From Lachnospiraceae bacterium (lineage in GTDB: Bacteria; Bacillota; Clostridia; Lachnospirales; Lachnospiraceae), in contig SVEO01000006.1 of NCBI GenBank assembly GCA_015057275.1, positions 1 through 64,000 on the forward strand: a stretch of 64,000 nucleotides of DNA, in the 5' to 3' direction. The notes below the pieces were generated by a model that searched no databases, was not told the DNA's origin, and saw nothing but the letters and a program-made list of their open reading frames with translations. The position numbers and the translations under genes are program-made. The number at the start of each line of letters is the position of its first letter. Positions within the stretch are counted from its first letter, which is position 1. Shown here one piece after another: positions 15,770-25,336 of this stretch.

Positions 15770-16600
15770 ATGGACTTAAAGAAACTATTGACGAAATCCT
15801 TTTTCGAAAGAACACTCAGCGCGGTGGCTTTGGTTGTGATTGCGCTGGTTACCATTTTGCTGGGCGGGGATGTGCTTTATTTCACTTTGCTTGTGGTGTC
15901 GCTTGTCGGTATGTTTGAGTTTTATCGCGTATTTGATGTAAAAACAAATCTGCCGGGCATCATCGGCTATGTGGGCATTGTGCTTTATTATATGATGTTG
16001 CGCATGGAAATGATTGAGATGTTAACACCGATGATAATTATTGTGCTGATAGCATTGATGGCGGTATATGTGTTCACATTCCCGAAGTACAAGACAGAAC
16101 AGATTATGAGTGTGCTTTTCGGCATGATGTATGTCGGCGTAATGCTCTCGTTCGTATATCAGGTGCGAGAAATGGATGGAGGTATTTACCATGTGTGGAT
16201 GATTTTCCTTTGTTCGTGGATCAGTGATACCTTTGCATATCTGGTTGGCGTCACTTGCGGCAAACATCAGATGTCGCCGGTATTAAGTCCCAAAAAATCG
16301 GTGGAAGGTGCGATTGGTGGCGTGGCCGGCTCGATGTTGTTAGGACTGATTTACGCATTTGTTTTCCGAGATGCTTTGGATACAGCGATTCATCCGTGCA
16401 TTTTATACCCGATTGTTTGTGGTGCGGGTGCACTAATTTCGATGGTAGGTGACTTAGCTGCTTCGGCAGTAAAGCGCAACCACAATATCAAAGATTACGG
16501 GCACCTGATTCCGGGACATGGCGGTGTTTTGGATCGTTTTGATAGTGTGATTTTTACCGCACCAATCATTTGGATTTTATTGCAGCTGTTTGCAAATTAA
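15770..16600 (+). CDS. cdsA: Phosphatidate cytidylyltransferase
   Basis: 276 residues with about eight TM helices. It forms CDP-diacylglycerol from phosphatidic acid and CTP. The C-terminal family signature is clear: SAVKRNHNIKDYGHLIPGHG followed by GVLDRFDS, with the catalytic metal-site aspartates. DTFAYLVGVTCGKH and SPKKSVEGAIGG are also conserved. AGGAGGG precedes the ATG, which is 11 bases downstream of uppS. Confidence 0.96.
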   Translation: MDLKKLLTKSFFERTLSAVALVVIALVTILLGGDVLYFTLLVVSLVGMFEFYRVFDVKTNLPGIIGYVGIVLYYMMLRMEMIEMLTPMIIIVLIALMAVYVFTFPKYKTEQIMSVLFGMMYVGVMLSFVYQVREMDGGIYHVWMIFLCSWISDTFAYLVGVTCGKHQMSPVLSPKKSVEGAIGGVAGSMLLGLIYAFVFRDALDTAIHPCILYPIVCGAGALISMVGDLAASAVKRNHNIKDYGHLIPGHGGVLDRFDSVIFTAPIIWILLQLFAN

Positions 16601-16626
16601 AGATACAGAGAGGTTAGGGTGTAGAT

Positions 16627-17787
16627 ATGAACAATAAGAAAAGAATTGCGATACTCGGCTCGACCGGTTCGATTGGCACACAGACACTGGATATTGTGCG
16701 TAGAAATTCGGATAAATTACAAGTGACAGCGTTGGCAGCAGGCTCGAATATTGATTTGCTTGAACAGCAAATTCGCGAATTTCAGCCACAGGTTGCCTGT
16801 TTGAATGACGAAAAACATGCGAAACTTTTACAAGAGCGTGTAACTGATTTGAAGGTAGAAGTACTTTTTGGCATGGAAGGTTTGCTTGCTATTGCAAGGC
16901 ATGCGGATTATGATACCCTCGTGACGGCAGTGGTCGGCATGATGGGCATCCGCCCAACGATGGCGGCAATTGAAGCAGGAAAAGATGTTGCGCTTGCGAA
17001 TAAGGAAACACTCGTAACTGCTGGTCATTTGATTATTCCGTTGGCGAAGAAAATGGGTGTCTCGATTTTGCCGATTGACAGTGAGCACAGCGCTATTTTC
17101 CAGTGTTTAAACGGCGAGAAGCGCGGCGAAGTAAGCAAGATTATTTTAACCGCTTCCGGCGGCCCGTTCCGCGGGAAAACGCGCACTGAAATGGCAAATG
17201 TGCAGGTGGAGGACGCGTTAAAACATCCGAACTGGGCGATGGGCAGAAAGATTACGATTGACTCTGCCACGATGGTCAATAAAGGTCTTGAAGTGATGGA
17301 GGCGAAGTGGCTGTTTGATGTTGACCTAGACCAGGTGGAAGTAGTAGTGCAACCACAGAGCCTGATTCATTCAATGGTAGAATTTCAGGACGGTGCGATT
17401 ATGGCACAACTCGGTACGCCGGATATGCGTCTGCCGATTCAGTACGCATTATTTTATCCGACACGTATGCCATTAGACGGAGAGCGCGTTGATTTCAAGA
17501 AAATCCGCCAGATTACGTTTGAAGAGCCGGATTTAGAAAACTTCCGTGGTCTTGCGTTAGCCTATGAGGCGGCGCGCATTGGTGGGTCTATGCCAACGAT
17601 TTACAATGCGGCAAATGAGATGGCAGTCAGCCTTTTTCTTAACCGCAGGATTGGCTTCTTAGCAATTACCGATTTGATTGAGGAAGCGATGCAGGCGCAT
17701 CAGGTAATTAAAAATCCGCAGGTGGATGAAATTTTGGCTGCAGAGCAGGAAGCATATGCGTTGATTCGCGGCAAAAATCTGAAATAG
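16627..17787 (+). CDS. dxr: 1-deoxy-D-xylulose 5-phosphate reductoisomerase
   Basis: 386 residues. Dxr converts DXP to MEP with NADPH, the committed MEP pathway step. The NADPH loop GSTGSIGTQTLD is at about 11-22; the active site has ALANKETLVTAG, the metal-binding LPIDSEHSAIFQCL, and the flexible-loop region ASGGPFRG. HPNWAMGRKITIDSATMVNKG includes the conserved histidine and lysine. Full length compared with family members. Confidence 0.97.
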   Translation: MNNKKRIAILGSTGSIGTQTLDIVRRNSDKLQVTALAAGSNIDLLEQQIREFQPQVACLNDEKHAKLLQERVTDLKVEVLFGMEGLLAIARHADYDTLVTAVVGMMGIRPTMAAIEAGKDVALANKETLVTAGHLIIPLAKKMGVSILPIDSEHSAIFQCLNGEKRGEVSKIILTASGGPFRGKTRTEMANVQVEDALKHPNWAMGRKITIDSATMVNKGLEVMEAKWLFDVDLDQVEVVVQPQSLIHSMVEFQDGAIMAQLGTPDMRLPIQYALFYPTRMPLDGERVDFKKIRQITFEEPDLENFRGLALAYEAARIGGSMPTIYNAANEMAVSLFLNRRIGFLAITDLIEEAMQAHQVIKNPQVDEILAAEQEAYALIRGKNLK

Positions 17788-17827
17788 TGTTTTGACCCAA
17801 CTGCGGTCAATAGATTGGAGATTGATT

Positions 17828-19120
17828 TTGAATATATTATTTGCAGTTATTATTTTTGGACTTTTAATTTTGATTCACGAATTCGGGCATTTCCTGATTG
17901 CAAAGAAGAACGGTGTCTATGTTACCGAATTTTCCCTCGGTATGGGACCGCGTCTGTTTTCGTTTGTCAAAGGTGAAACGCGTTACGCATTGAAATTGTT
18001 GCCGTTCGGTGGTTCGTGCATGATGCTCGGCGAGGATGAGGAAGTGGAAAATGACCCGCGTGCATTCCATGCAAAATCCGTATGGTCAAGGATTGCAATT
18101 GTAGCAGCCGGTCCGATTTTTAACTTTATTTTGGCGATTATACTGGCAATTGTGGTCATCGGTTTCGTGGGTATTGATAAGCCGACTGTCCTTTCTGTGG
18201 AGAAAGGTATGCCAATGTATGAGGCTGGCTTGCGTGAGGGTGACATCATCGTGAAATACGATGGCTCCGGTATTTCGGTCGGTCGTGAGATTTATCTTGA
18301 GGAGATTGTCGACCCGGTAACGAACGAGGAGATTGAAGTTGTTTATGAGCGCGACGGTAAGCGTTATACGGTGGATGTTACACCGGCGAAAGTTTCTCGG
18401 CATCTGATTGGTATGTCGTACAGCTCGCAGGGCGAAGCCGTTTTAAGTGCAGTTACGGAAGGCAGTGCACTTAAGAAGGCAGGATTAGAAGCTGGCGACA
18501 TTATTAAAAGTATGGACGGCAATGCTATTGCAAGCGGAAGTGAGCTGGCCGCCTATTTTGAGGAAAATCCGGTAACGGATGAGCCGATAGTGATTGCTTA
18601 TGAGCGTGATGGCAAGGAGACAAAAGTGACGGTTACTCCGACGATGACGGAAAGCTACTCTCTTGGATGGAACTATAATCTGTATCGAGAAAAAGTAGGT
18701 GCGTTCGAGACTATTAAGTATAGTTTTCTTGACTTCAAATATGAGGTAAAGAGTGTATTTAAAAGTTTAGGCATGTTATTTACCGGCAAAGTAACGAAGG
18801 ATGATATCGCCGGGCCGGTCGGTATTGTAGATATGATTGGCGACACATATGAGGAAACAAAGAGCGACGGTTGGTTTTATGTCTTTATGACGATGGCGAA
18901 CTTGACAGTGCTTTTAAGTGCGAACCTCGGCGTGATGAATTTACTGCCGATTCCGGCGTTGGATGGCGGACGTCTGGTGTTCCTGTTCATCGAAGCAGTT
19001 ACTCGTAAGCCGGTGCCAAAGGATAAAGAAGCTATCGTTCATTTAATCGGCATGATTCTGTTGATGGCGTTGATGGTATTTATTTTATTTAACGATATTT
19101 TCCGAATTTTCTTCGGGTAA
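17828..19120 (+). CDS. rseP: RIP (site-2) metalloprotease RseP/RasP
   Basis: 430 residues, multi-pass. The zinc motif H17-E18-F-G-H21 lies in the first TM helix and the third ligand in MNLLPIPALDGGRL near the C-terminus. Two PDZ-like repeats follow each other in the middle (GLREGDIIVKYDG and GLEAGDIIKSMDG). It cuts membrane proteins such as anti-sigma factors and signal peptide remnants. I place the start at TTG 17828 because GGAG ends exactly seven bases upstream and the protein then begins MNILFAVIIFGLLILIHEFG, the normal family N-terminus. An earlier TTG at 17792 sits inside a small hairpin (17792-17810) and lacks an SD. Confidence 0.95.
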   Translation: MNILFAVIIFGLLILIHEFGHFLIAKKNGVYVTEFSLGMGPRLFSFVKGETRYALKLLPFGGSCMMLGEDEEVENDPRAFHAKSVWSRIAIVAAGPIFNFILAIILAIVVIGFVGIDKPTVLSVEKGMPMYEAGLREGDIIVKYDGSGISVGREIYLEEIVDPVTNEEIEVVYERDGKRYTVDVTPAKVSRHLIGMSYSSQGEAVLSAVTEGSALKKAGLEAGDIIKSMDGNAIASGSELAAYFEENPVTDEPIVIAYERDGKETKVTVTPTMTESYSLGWNYNLYREKVGAFETIKYSFLDFKYEVKSVFKSLGMLFTGKVTKDDIAGPVGIVDMIGDTYEETKSDGWFYVFMTMANLTVLLSANLGVMNLLPIPALDGGRLVFLFIEAVTRKPVPKDKEAIVHLIGMILLMALMVFILFNDIFRIFFG

Positions 19121-19190
19121 ATAGTAAAGGCTTCCGTTTGCAGCTATGCAAGCATGGTGTGAAGTCAGACTTTTTGACTTGTAATTATAA

Positions 19191-19227
19191 AAAGCAAAAG
19201 CCCCTCACAATAATGTGAGGGGTTTTG
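19191..19227. terminator. Bidirectional terminator between rseP and rpsT
   Basis: CCCCTCACA (19201-19209) and TGTGAGGGG (19214-19222) with a 4-nt loop, flanked by AAAAG and TTTTG. It serves both converging genes. Confidence 0.85.
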
Positions 19228-19248
19228 TACGCAATAAAATTAAATTAA

Positions 19249-19512
19249 TTAAGCAATGCTGTTTACAAGCTTAGCAAGACGAGATACCTTTCTTGCAGCG
19301 TTGTTCTTGTGGTAAACGCCCTTAGAGCAAGCTTTTTCGATCTCAGTTGTAGCAGCAACTAAAGCAGCAGCAGCAGCTTCCTTGTTGCTTTCAGCAACAG
19401 CAGCTTCTACCTTCTTTATAGCTGTCTTAACCTTGGAACGGATAGACTTGTTCTTCTCGTATCTGATTCTTGAAACTTCAATTCTCTTCTTTGCGGACTT
19501 AATATTTGCCAT
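19249..19512 (-). CDS. rpsT: 30S ribosomal protein S20
   Basis: 87 residues beginning MANIKSAKKRIEVSRIRYEK, the standard S20 start, rich in lysine and alanine. It binds 16S rRNA. The ATG at 19512 follows GAAGAGGT on the minus strand. A TATAAT box on the minus strand (19549-19544) could be its -10; the -35 is unclear. Monocistronic and divergent from gpr. Confidence 0.97.
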   Translation of the reverse strand: MANIKSAKKRIEVSRIRYEKNKSIRSKVKTAIKKVEAAVAESNKEAAAAALVAATTEIEKACSKGVYHKNNAARKVSRLAKLVNSIA

Positions 19513-19749
19513 GTTGTAACCTCTTCCTTGCCTTTTTCGGCATATTATAATTAATCTGGTCAGTGATGCTTTGAGAGAGTAAGTCATCACGATTGTTTGA
19601 TTTTGTGTCAGGGAGAAATGCGGACGCCATGGCACAAAAACCAGAGTAACATTTGTTACACATACGGAAATATTTTAATCAACGTTGGGCAAACTGTCAA
19701 TAGATAATTTAATTTTTTTGTAAATTTTTGTATGGAAACGGAGAAACCT

Positions 19750-20709
19750 ATGAAACAAGAAAAAATGAGAAATGAGATTGAAATTCGCACGGACTTGGCA
19801 GTGGAGAGTACGGAACAATTGGAACGGGAGGCACAGGAAATTTCCGGTGTGAGAATTGAACGTGAAGAGAGAGAGGAGAGCCGGATTACAATTACAACCG
19901 TAGTGATAGAGACAGAAGAAGGGGCTACGCGGATCGGCAAGCCGGTGGGAAATTACATTACAATTGAGGCAGAAGGTCTGCGAGAACCGGAGGGGGATAT
20001 AATGGAAAAAGTAGCGCAGGAGCTGGCGACGCAGCTATTGGGACTTTTTCGTCAGGTGAAGAACAAACAGTTAAAATCAATGCTCGTTGTAGGTCTTGGG
20101 AACCGCGAGATTACGGCGGATGCCCTGGGACCGAAGGTATCTAATTATTTATATGCCACAAATCATCTGGCAGAAGAGAATGAAATCGGCATTAGCTGTC
20201 TGGCACCCGGCGTGATGGCACAGACCGGCATGGAAGTGTTTGATATCATAAAGGGGGTTGCAGGGCAGACAAAGCCGGATTTGATTTTGGTCGTTGATGC
20301 GTTGGCAGCGCGAGATACTTCGCGTTTTAATACCACAATTCAGTTGGCAGACACCGGTATTTCGCCGGGTTCAGGTGTAGGCAATCATCGCATGAGCCTA
20401 AACGAGGAGAGCATCGGTGTACCCGTATTTGCCATCGGTGTACCGACGGTAGTCGATGCAGTAACCATTGTTAGCGATGCAATGGACCGTCTGTTAGAAG
20501 AACTGGCAGCTTGTAAGGAATTAAAAAAAGTATCAGAGACATTTTTTGAATTTTCACCGCAGGAAAAATTTGAGCTGGTATCGGAACTTTTAAGACCAGC
20601 CATGGGCAGAATGTATGTTACCCCTAAGGATGTGGATGAGACGGTGCGGGCGTTTGCACATATTATATCTGCCGGCATTGAAATGGCGGTGGCAGCATAT
20701 AATAGATAA
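19750..20709 (+). CDS. gpr: Germination protease GPR
   Basis: 319 residues. GPR degrades small acid-soluble spore proteins at germination and is made as a zymogen in the forespore. The N-terminal EIRTDLAVE resembles both the SASP cleavage site and the zymogen self-processing site. LVVGLGNREITADALGPKV, CLAPGVMAQTGME and DSGV-type surroundings (ISPGSGVGNHRMSLN) are family hallmarks, and the Asp residues in this core are catalytic. ATG 19750 is chosen because ACGGAG lies seven bases upstream; ATG 19732 has no SD. spoIIP follows 28 bases downstream, a pairing common in Firmicutes. Confidence 0.95.
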   Translation: MKQEKMRNEIEIRTDLAVESTEQLEREAQEISGVRIEREEREESRITITTVVIETEEGATRIGKPVGNYITIEAEGLREPEGDIMEKVAQELATQLLGLFRQVKNKQLKSMLVVGLGNREITADALGPKVSNYLYATNHLAEENEIGISCLAPGVMAQTGMEVFDIIKGVAGQTKPDLILVVDALAARDTSRFNTTIQLADTGISPGSGVGNHRMSLNEESIGVPVFAIGVPTVVDAVTIVSDAMDRLLEELAACKELKKVSETFFEFSPQEKFELVSELLRPAMGRMYVTPKDVDETVRAFAHIISAGIEMAVAAYNR

Positions 20710-20737
20710 AAAATCATCCTAACGTGAGGTGTTTTTC

Positions 20738-22024
20738 GTGGAAAAGGCAGTACAGAGTTTTCATTTGCGACGAGGGCAGCTAAAACAGGGAATCCATTGG
20801 CTTTGGCAGGTGTTTACCGCAGCACTTGCTTTATTTGCCGTGACCACAGCGCTGAACGTTTTTGAAATTACATGGGCGAAGGAGTTGCTCGGACAGGCAA
20901 AGAGGTGGGGCAAAGAAAATCTGCTTTGCAATCCACTTCGAGACTTAACTTTGGATACTGTGCCGGTATTTCAATATATGAGTGAAGAGGGAAGTGGGGG
21001 AATAAAGTTGTTCGCTTCGCCGGTTGCGCAATATGTGATGAAAAATGCTAATCTAGAGGCCGTGGATGGCGAGTTTGTGGCAGCGCTACCGGGCAATCAG
21101 AAAACAGATATACTCCAAACAGATGGAACAAAAACAGATGAAAATAAATCTGCGCAAAACTCACAAAAAGAGACTGAGAATGTCGTGCAGGATGAAGACG
21201 AGGATGTTAAGCATACAACCACCACATCTTTTGTAATGCCGAAAATTGTAGGGAAAACATATGCCGCCAATCAGTTAACATATCAATTTCTTGTCAAAAA
21301 TTATTATAATATTTCCTCTGGCACTGTTGTTTATGAGAGTGAATTAAACGGACAGCTTTTGACGAAGAAAATGTATTTGTCAGAAATTAAAAATGAGCCG
21401 CAAATTTTAATTTATCATACACACTCGCAGGAATTTTTCAAAGATTCAGATGAATCGAATCCTGAAACGGGAATTGTCGGGGCAGGCACTTATTTGACAG
21501 AACTTTTGGAGGGGTACGGCTATTCGGTGCTGCATGTAACGGATACGTTTGATTATGTAGACGGTAAATTAGACCGTGATAATGCCTACACGCTGGCGGG
21601 AGAGCGTCTAGAAGAAATTTTGGAAGAATATCCGTCCATCGAAGTAATCATCGATTTACATCGTGACGGTGTAAATGAAGACTTGCATCTTGTCACAGAA
21701 ATAGACGGCAAACAGACAGCGCAGATTATGTTTTTTAACGGTATGAGCCGCACAAATGAGGGGAATATTTCTTATTTGCCGAATAAAAATTTACAAGGGA
21801 ATCTGGCATTTGGCCTGCAATTAAAATTAAAAGCCGAGGCATATTACCCCGGCTTTACAAGAAAAAATTATATTAAACCTTATCGATATAACCTGCAACT
21901 AAGAGAGAAATCAATATTAATCGAAGCGGGTGCACAGACCAATACATTTCAAGAGGTAAAAAATGCAATGGAACCTTTAGCAATTTTGCTTCATATTCAG
22001 TTTGCAGGACTGGAAAATAAGTAG
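20738..22024 (+). CDS. spoIIP: Stage II sporulation protein P
   Basis: 428 residues. SpoIIP is the peptidoglycan amidase/endopeptidase of the DMP complex that drives engulfment. One N-terminal TM helix (about 25-45) anchors it; an acidic, low-complexity linker spans about 120-165; the catalytic amidase domain is at about 215-425. Zinc ligands are visible in LIYHTHSQEFF (H227, E232) and IDLHRDG. SILIEAGAQTNT near the end carries the catalytic glutamate. The GTG at 20738 is favoured, eight bases after GTGAGG. Its stop abuts the stop of the converging dut gene with no space between. Confidence 0.95.
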   Translation: MEKAVQSFHLRRGQLKQGIHWLWQVFTAALALFAVTTALNVFEITWAKELLGQAKRWGKENLLCNPLRDLTLDTVPVFQYMSEEGSGGIKLFASPVAQYVMKNANLEAVDGEFVAALPGNQKTDILQTDGTKTDENKSAQNSQKETENVVQDEDEDVKHTTTTSFVMPKIVGKTYAANQLTYQFLVKNYYNISSGTVVYESELNGQLLTKKMYLSEIKNEPQILIYHTHSQEFFKDSDESNPETGIVGAGTYLTELLEGYGYSVLHVTDTFDYVDGKLDRDNAYTLAGERLEEILEEYPSIEVIIDLHRDGVNEDLHLVTEIDGKQTAQIMFFNGMSRTNEGNISYLPNKNLQGNLAFGLQLKLKAEAYYPGFTRKNYIKPYRYNLQLREKSILIEAGAQTNTFQEVKNAMEPLAILLHIQFAGLENK

Positions 22025-22468
22025 CTATTTTGTACCGGTGGAGCCAAAACCACCGGCACCGCGAACGGTGTCACTTAACGCGTCAGCTTCTACCCAGTTT
22101 GCAGTAAGGAATGGTGTGATGACAAGCTGTGCAATGCGTTCGCCCGGTTCCACAATCGCCTCTTTCGCACTGTGATTGTGAAGAGCAACCATCAGCTCAC
22201 CGCGATAGTCTGCATCAACCACACCAACTTTATTGGCCGGAGCTAAGCCCTTCTTGGAAGCAAGACCGCTTCTTGCATAAATGAGACCGGCATAACCTTC
22301 AGGAATCTCCATCGCCAATCCTGTTTTTACAAGCAAAGTTTCTGCGGGTGCAATCGTAACTGCCGTATCAAGGCAGGCATACAAATCCGCACCGGCGGCA
22401 TAAGCACTGCCATAGGTTGGCAGAATCGCTTTTTCGGATAATTTTTTGATTTTAATATCTGCGTTCAT
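22025..22468 (-). CDS. dut: dUTP diphosphatase
   Basis: 147 residues. It hydrolyses dUTP to dUMP, keeping uracil out of DNA and feeding dTMP synthesis. All five trimeric dUTPase motifs are present: AAGADLYAC, ARSGLASKKG, GVVDADYRGE, GERIAQLVI and RGAGGFGSTG. ATG 22468 is chosen since GGAG stands seven bases before it; the codons of that SD form an earlier in-frame ATG (22480) with no SD of its own. Third gene of the nrdD-nrdG-dut operon, so it should be under NrdR control with the reductase. Confidence 0.96.
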   Translation of the reverse strand: MNADIKIKKLSEKAILPTYGSAYAAGADLYACLDTAVTIAPAETLLVKTGLAMEIPEGYAGLIYARSGLASKKGLAPANKVGVVDADYRGELMVALHNHSAKEAIVEPGERIAQLVITPFLTANWVEADALSDTVRGAGGFGSTGTK

Positions 22469-22482
22469 TTGTTTCTCCATTT

Positions 22483-23049
22483 CTATTTGGCCTCTGCAAG
22501 CTGTTTGTTTGCGTCGGGAATTTCTGTCGGTGGCTGCCAATGTACCACCTTACCTGCGCGCAATGACTCGGGTACAAGGATTACGCGTTGGTTTGCGGAG
22601 CCGCGGTACCAAAGATTTAAATCTTTTAAATCTTCTTCGAAGCGTCCGTCGACAAGCACATCCAAATAGGAAATCAGCTCTTTTGTCTCTGCGTAACTGC
22701 TCACCATCCGACCGAGAATATCTTTCTCAAAATCATAGCCGCTGTAGCACCAAATCGATTTCTCAGGATACACCTCACGCACCTTTTTTAGGAGCGGAAG
22801 CAGTCCCTGCTGATTTGCATGCTCCATTGGTTCGCCGCCGAGCAGTGAAAGGCCGGAAATGTAATCCGGCGCAAGTGCTGTAATGACCTCGTCAATGGTA
22901 TCCTCAGTAAAAGGGGTACCATAATGAAAATCCCATGCAACCTCGTTAAAGCAACCCGGACAATGGTGCGTACATCCGCTGACAAACAGCGAAACACGCA
23001 CACCCGGACCATTTGCAACGTCATATTTTTTTAATGCTGCGTAATACAT
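22483..23049 (-). CDS. nrdG: Anaerobic ribonucleotide reductase activating protein
   Basis: 188 residues. A radical SAM enzyme that installs the glycyl radical on NrdD. The 4Fe-4S cysteines are in GCTHHCPGC (CxxxCxxC), followed by the GGEP motif in LLGGEPMEH and the SAM-binding region WCYSGYDFE. ATG 23049 follows ATGGAG AAA-type SD; the ATG within it (23061) is less likely. It starts 21 bases after nrdD. Confidence 0.96.
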   Translation of the reverse strand: MYYAALKKYDVANGPGVRVSLFVSGCTHHCPGCFNEVAWDFHYGTPFTEDTIDEVITALAPDYISGLSLLGGEPMEHANQQGLLPLLKKVREVYPEKSIWCYSGYDFEKDILGRMVSSYAETKELISYLDVLVDGRFEEDLKDLNLWYRGSANQRVILVPESLRAGKVVHWQPPTEIPDANKQLAEAK

Positions 23050-23070
23050 AATTTTCTCCATACCGAAGAA

Positions 23071-25200
23071 CTAGATGTGGAGTACGCGGGCATTGATTTC
23101 CTTTGTCTTACCTTCGTTCCAGAAGTTCTCTCCCAGATAACCACAGGTTCTTCTTGTAACATTCATCTTTGCGTGATCTTTATTGTGACACTGCGGACAC
23201 TCCCAATCACCTTCGTCGTTAATAATAATCTCGCCGTCATAGCCGCATTCATGGCAGTAGTCGGATTTTGTGTTAAATTCAGCGTACTGAATATTGTTGT
23301 AGATAAACTTCACAAGCTCCTCTAAAGCCGGAAGGTTATGGCGCATATTCGGGATTTCTACATAAGAAATCGCACCACCGGAGGAAATATTCTGGAACTG
23401 GCTCTCGAAAGTAAACTTGGAGAACGCATCGATTTCCTCACGTACATCTACATGGTAGGAGTTTGTATAGTAACCCTTATCGGTAACATCCTTGATGCAA
23501 CCGAAGCGCTTCATATCAATGCGTGCGAAACGGTAGCAGAGCGATTCTGCCGGTGTGCCGTAAAGACCGAAGCCAAGGCCGGTATTTTCTTTCCATGTAT
23601 CGGTGGCATTGCGCAGGCGCTTCATGACCTTCAATGCAAATTCGGTACCTTTCGGGTCGGTGTGGCTGACACCGGTCATCAGTTTTGTCACTTCGTACAA
23701 GCCGATGTAACCGAGGGACAGGGTAGAGTAACCGTCGTGCAATAATTTGTCAATGGATTCGCCCTTCTTTAAACGTGCAATCGCGCCGTACTGCCAGTGA
23801 ATCGGGCTTACATTGGATAATGTACCTTCAAGCGCGGTGTGTCTGCACATTAATGCTTCGAAGCAAAGTGCAATACGTTCTTCGAGTAACTGCCAGAAAC
23901 GTTCCATATTGCCTTTGGCGATAATACCGATCTGCGGCAGATTTAAGCTGACAACACCCTGATTAAAGCGGCCTTCCCATTTGTATTTACCGTTTTCGTC
24001 CTTCCAAGGAGATAAGAAGCTGCGGCAACCCATACAGGAGAATACTTCGCCTTCATAATTTTCACGCATCTTCTTTGCGGAAATGTAGTCCGGATACATA
24101 CGCTTTGCGGAACATTGTACTGCAAGCTTGGTAATATAGTCGTATTTACCGCCCTGTAAGCAGTTGTGTTCATCGAGCACATAAATCAGCTTCGGAAATG
24201 CAGGGGTCACATAAACACCCTTTTCATTCTTGATGCCTTCAAGACGCTGACGGAGAATCTCTTCTACGATCATCGCTACCTCATCGGCATACTTATCATC
24301 TTCAGTAATATTTAAGAATAAAGTAACGAATGGTGACTGACCATTTGTCGTCATCAGAGTGTTAATCTGGTATTGGATCGTCTGCACACCGCTCTTTAAT
24401 TCATCATACAGACGGTCTTCCACAAACTGATTCAGTAAATCTTCGGAAATACGGTCGCCATACTTCTCAGTATAATGTGTTCTGTATTTTTCACGGCTCT
24501 TTCTCAAGTACTTGCCGAGGTGACGGATATCAACCGACTGACCGCCGTACTGGGAGCTGGCAACTGCGGAAATAATCTGCGTCATAATCGTGCAGGCAAC
24601 CTGGAAGCTCTTCGGGCTTTCAATCAGCTTGCCGTTCATTACAGTGCCGTTATCAAGCATATCCTTAATATCAATCAGACAGCAGTTAAAAATGGACTGT
24701 AAGAAGTAGTCAGCATCGTGGAAGTGTAAAATACCTTCCTCGTGCGCTTTGGAAATCTTCTCCGGAAGCAAAATTCTTCTCGTTAAATCCTTGGAAACCT
24801 CGCCGGCAATCAGGTCACGCTGGGTAGAAGCGATGATTGCGTTCTTGTTGGAGTTTTCCTCCATGACATCTTTATTACTGTTTTTAATCAGGCTCATGAT
24901 AGATTCGTCGGTCGTATTCGCCTTACGAACCATTTCACGGGAGTAGCGGTAGATGATGTATGTCTTGGCAAGGACAAACTTTCTTTCCGCCATCAGCTTC
25001 TGCTCAATAATATCCTGGATATCTTCCACGGCCATCTCGTCATTTCCGCGATTTTCAATGGAAGCTACGATATTATAAATTTTCTCTTCACTAATCCGCT
25101 CGTGCGCTTCAACTTCGTCATTTGCTTTTTGAATTGCAACGACAATCTTGTTTCGGTCGTATGCCACCCGTCGACCGTCTCTTTTAATAACTCGTAACAT
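23071..25200 (-). CDS. nrdD: Anaerobic (class III) ribonucleoside-triphosphate reductase
   Basis: 709 residues. NrdD reduces NTPs to dNTPs under anoxic conditions with a glycyl radical. An ATP-cone allosteric domain occupies about 1-95 (VIKRDGRRVAYDRNKIVVAI). The catalytic barrel has NCCLIDIKDML and CMGCRS cysteines. The C-terminus holds the zinc site CHECGYDG and CPQCH and the glycyl radical loop RRTCGYLG, with the radical glycine at about residue 687. ATG 25200 has GGAGAGAAGG upstream and gives MLRVIKRDGRR. The promoter carries three NrdR boxes. Confidence 0.97.
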   Translation of the reverse strand: MLRVIKRDGRRVAYDRNKIVVAIQKANDEVEAHERISEEKIYNIVASIENRGNDEMAVEDIQDIIEQKLMAERKFVLAKTYIIYRYSREMVRKANTTDESIMSLIKNSNKDVMEENSNKNAIIASTQRDLIAGEVSKDLTRRILLPEKISKAHEEGILHFHDADYFLQSIFNCCLIDIKDMLDNGTVMNGKLIESPKSFQVACTIMTQIISAVASSQYGGQSVDIRHLGKYLRKSREKYRTHYTEKYGDRISEDLLNQFVEDRLYDELKSGVQTIQYQINTLMTTNGQSPFVTLFLNITEDDKYADEVAMIVEEILRQRLEGIKNEKGVYVTPAFPKLIYVLDEHNCLQGGKYDYITKLAVQCSAKRMYPDYISAKKMRENYEGEVFSCMGCRSFLSPWKDENGKYKWEGRFNQGVVSLNLPQIGIIAKGNMERFWQLLEERIALCFEALMCRHTALEGTLSNVSPIHWQYGAIARLKKGESIDKLLHDGYSTLSLGYIGLYEVTKLMTGVSHTDPKGTEFALKVMKRLRNATDTWKENTGLGFGLYGTPAESLCYRFARIDMKRFGCIKDVTDKGYYTNSYHVDVREEIDAFSKFTFESQFQNISSGGAISYVEIPNMRHNLPALEELVKFIYNNIQYAEFNTKSDYCHECGYDGEIIINDEGDWECPQCHNKDHAKMNVTRRTCGYLGENFWNEGKTKEINARVLHI

Positions 25201-25307
25201 AACCTTCTCTCCATTCCGTGCCGGAAACATACTGTTTTGCGGCACATTCTCTTTTGTAAGGGCAACTGCCCTTAGTATTTATGTATCAATTACTAAGAAT
25301 CGTCCGT

Positions 25308-25336
25308 ATTATAACACTATATTTAGTGTCTGTCTA
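25308..25336 (-). promoter_or_regulatory. Promoter of nrdD-nrdG-dut (minus strand)
   Basis: On the minus strand: TAGACA (25336-25331), 17-bp spacer, TATAAT (25313-25308). The spacer is filled by the first NrdR box. Confidence 0.8.

Noticed and set aside
17792..17827. Upstream TTG start for rseP
   Set aside because: No SD, and it adds residues not found in the family. TTG 17828 has GGAG at ideal distance and gives the normal N-terminus.
19545..19731. Forespore (sigma-G type) promoter before gpr
   Set aside because: No segment matched both expected boxes well enough to call, although forespore expression is expected from the gene's role.
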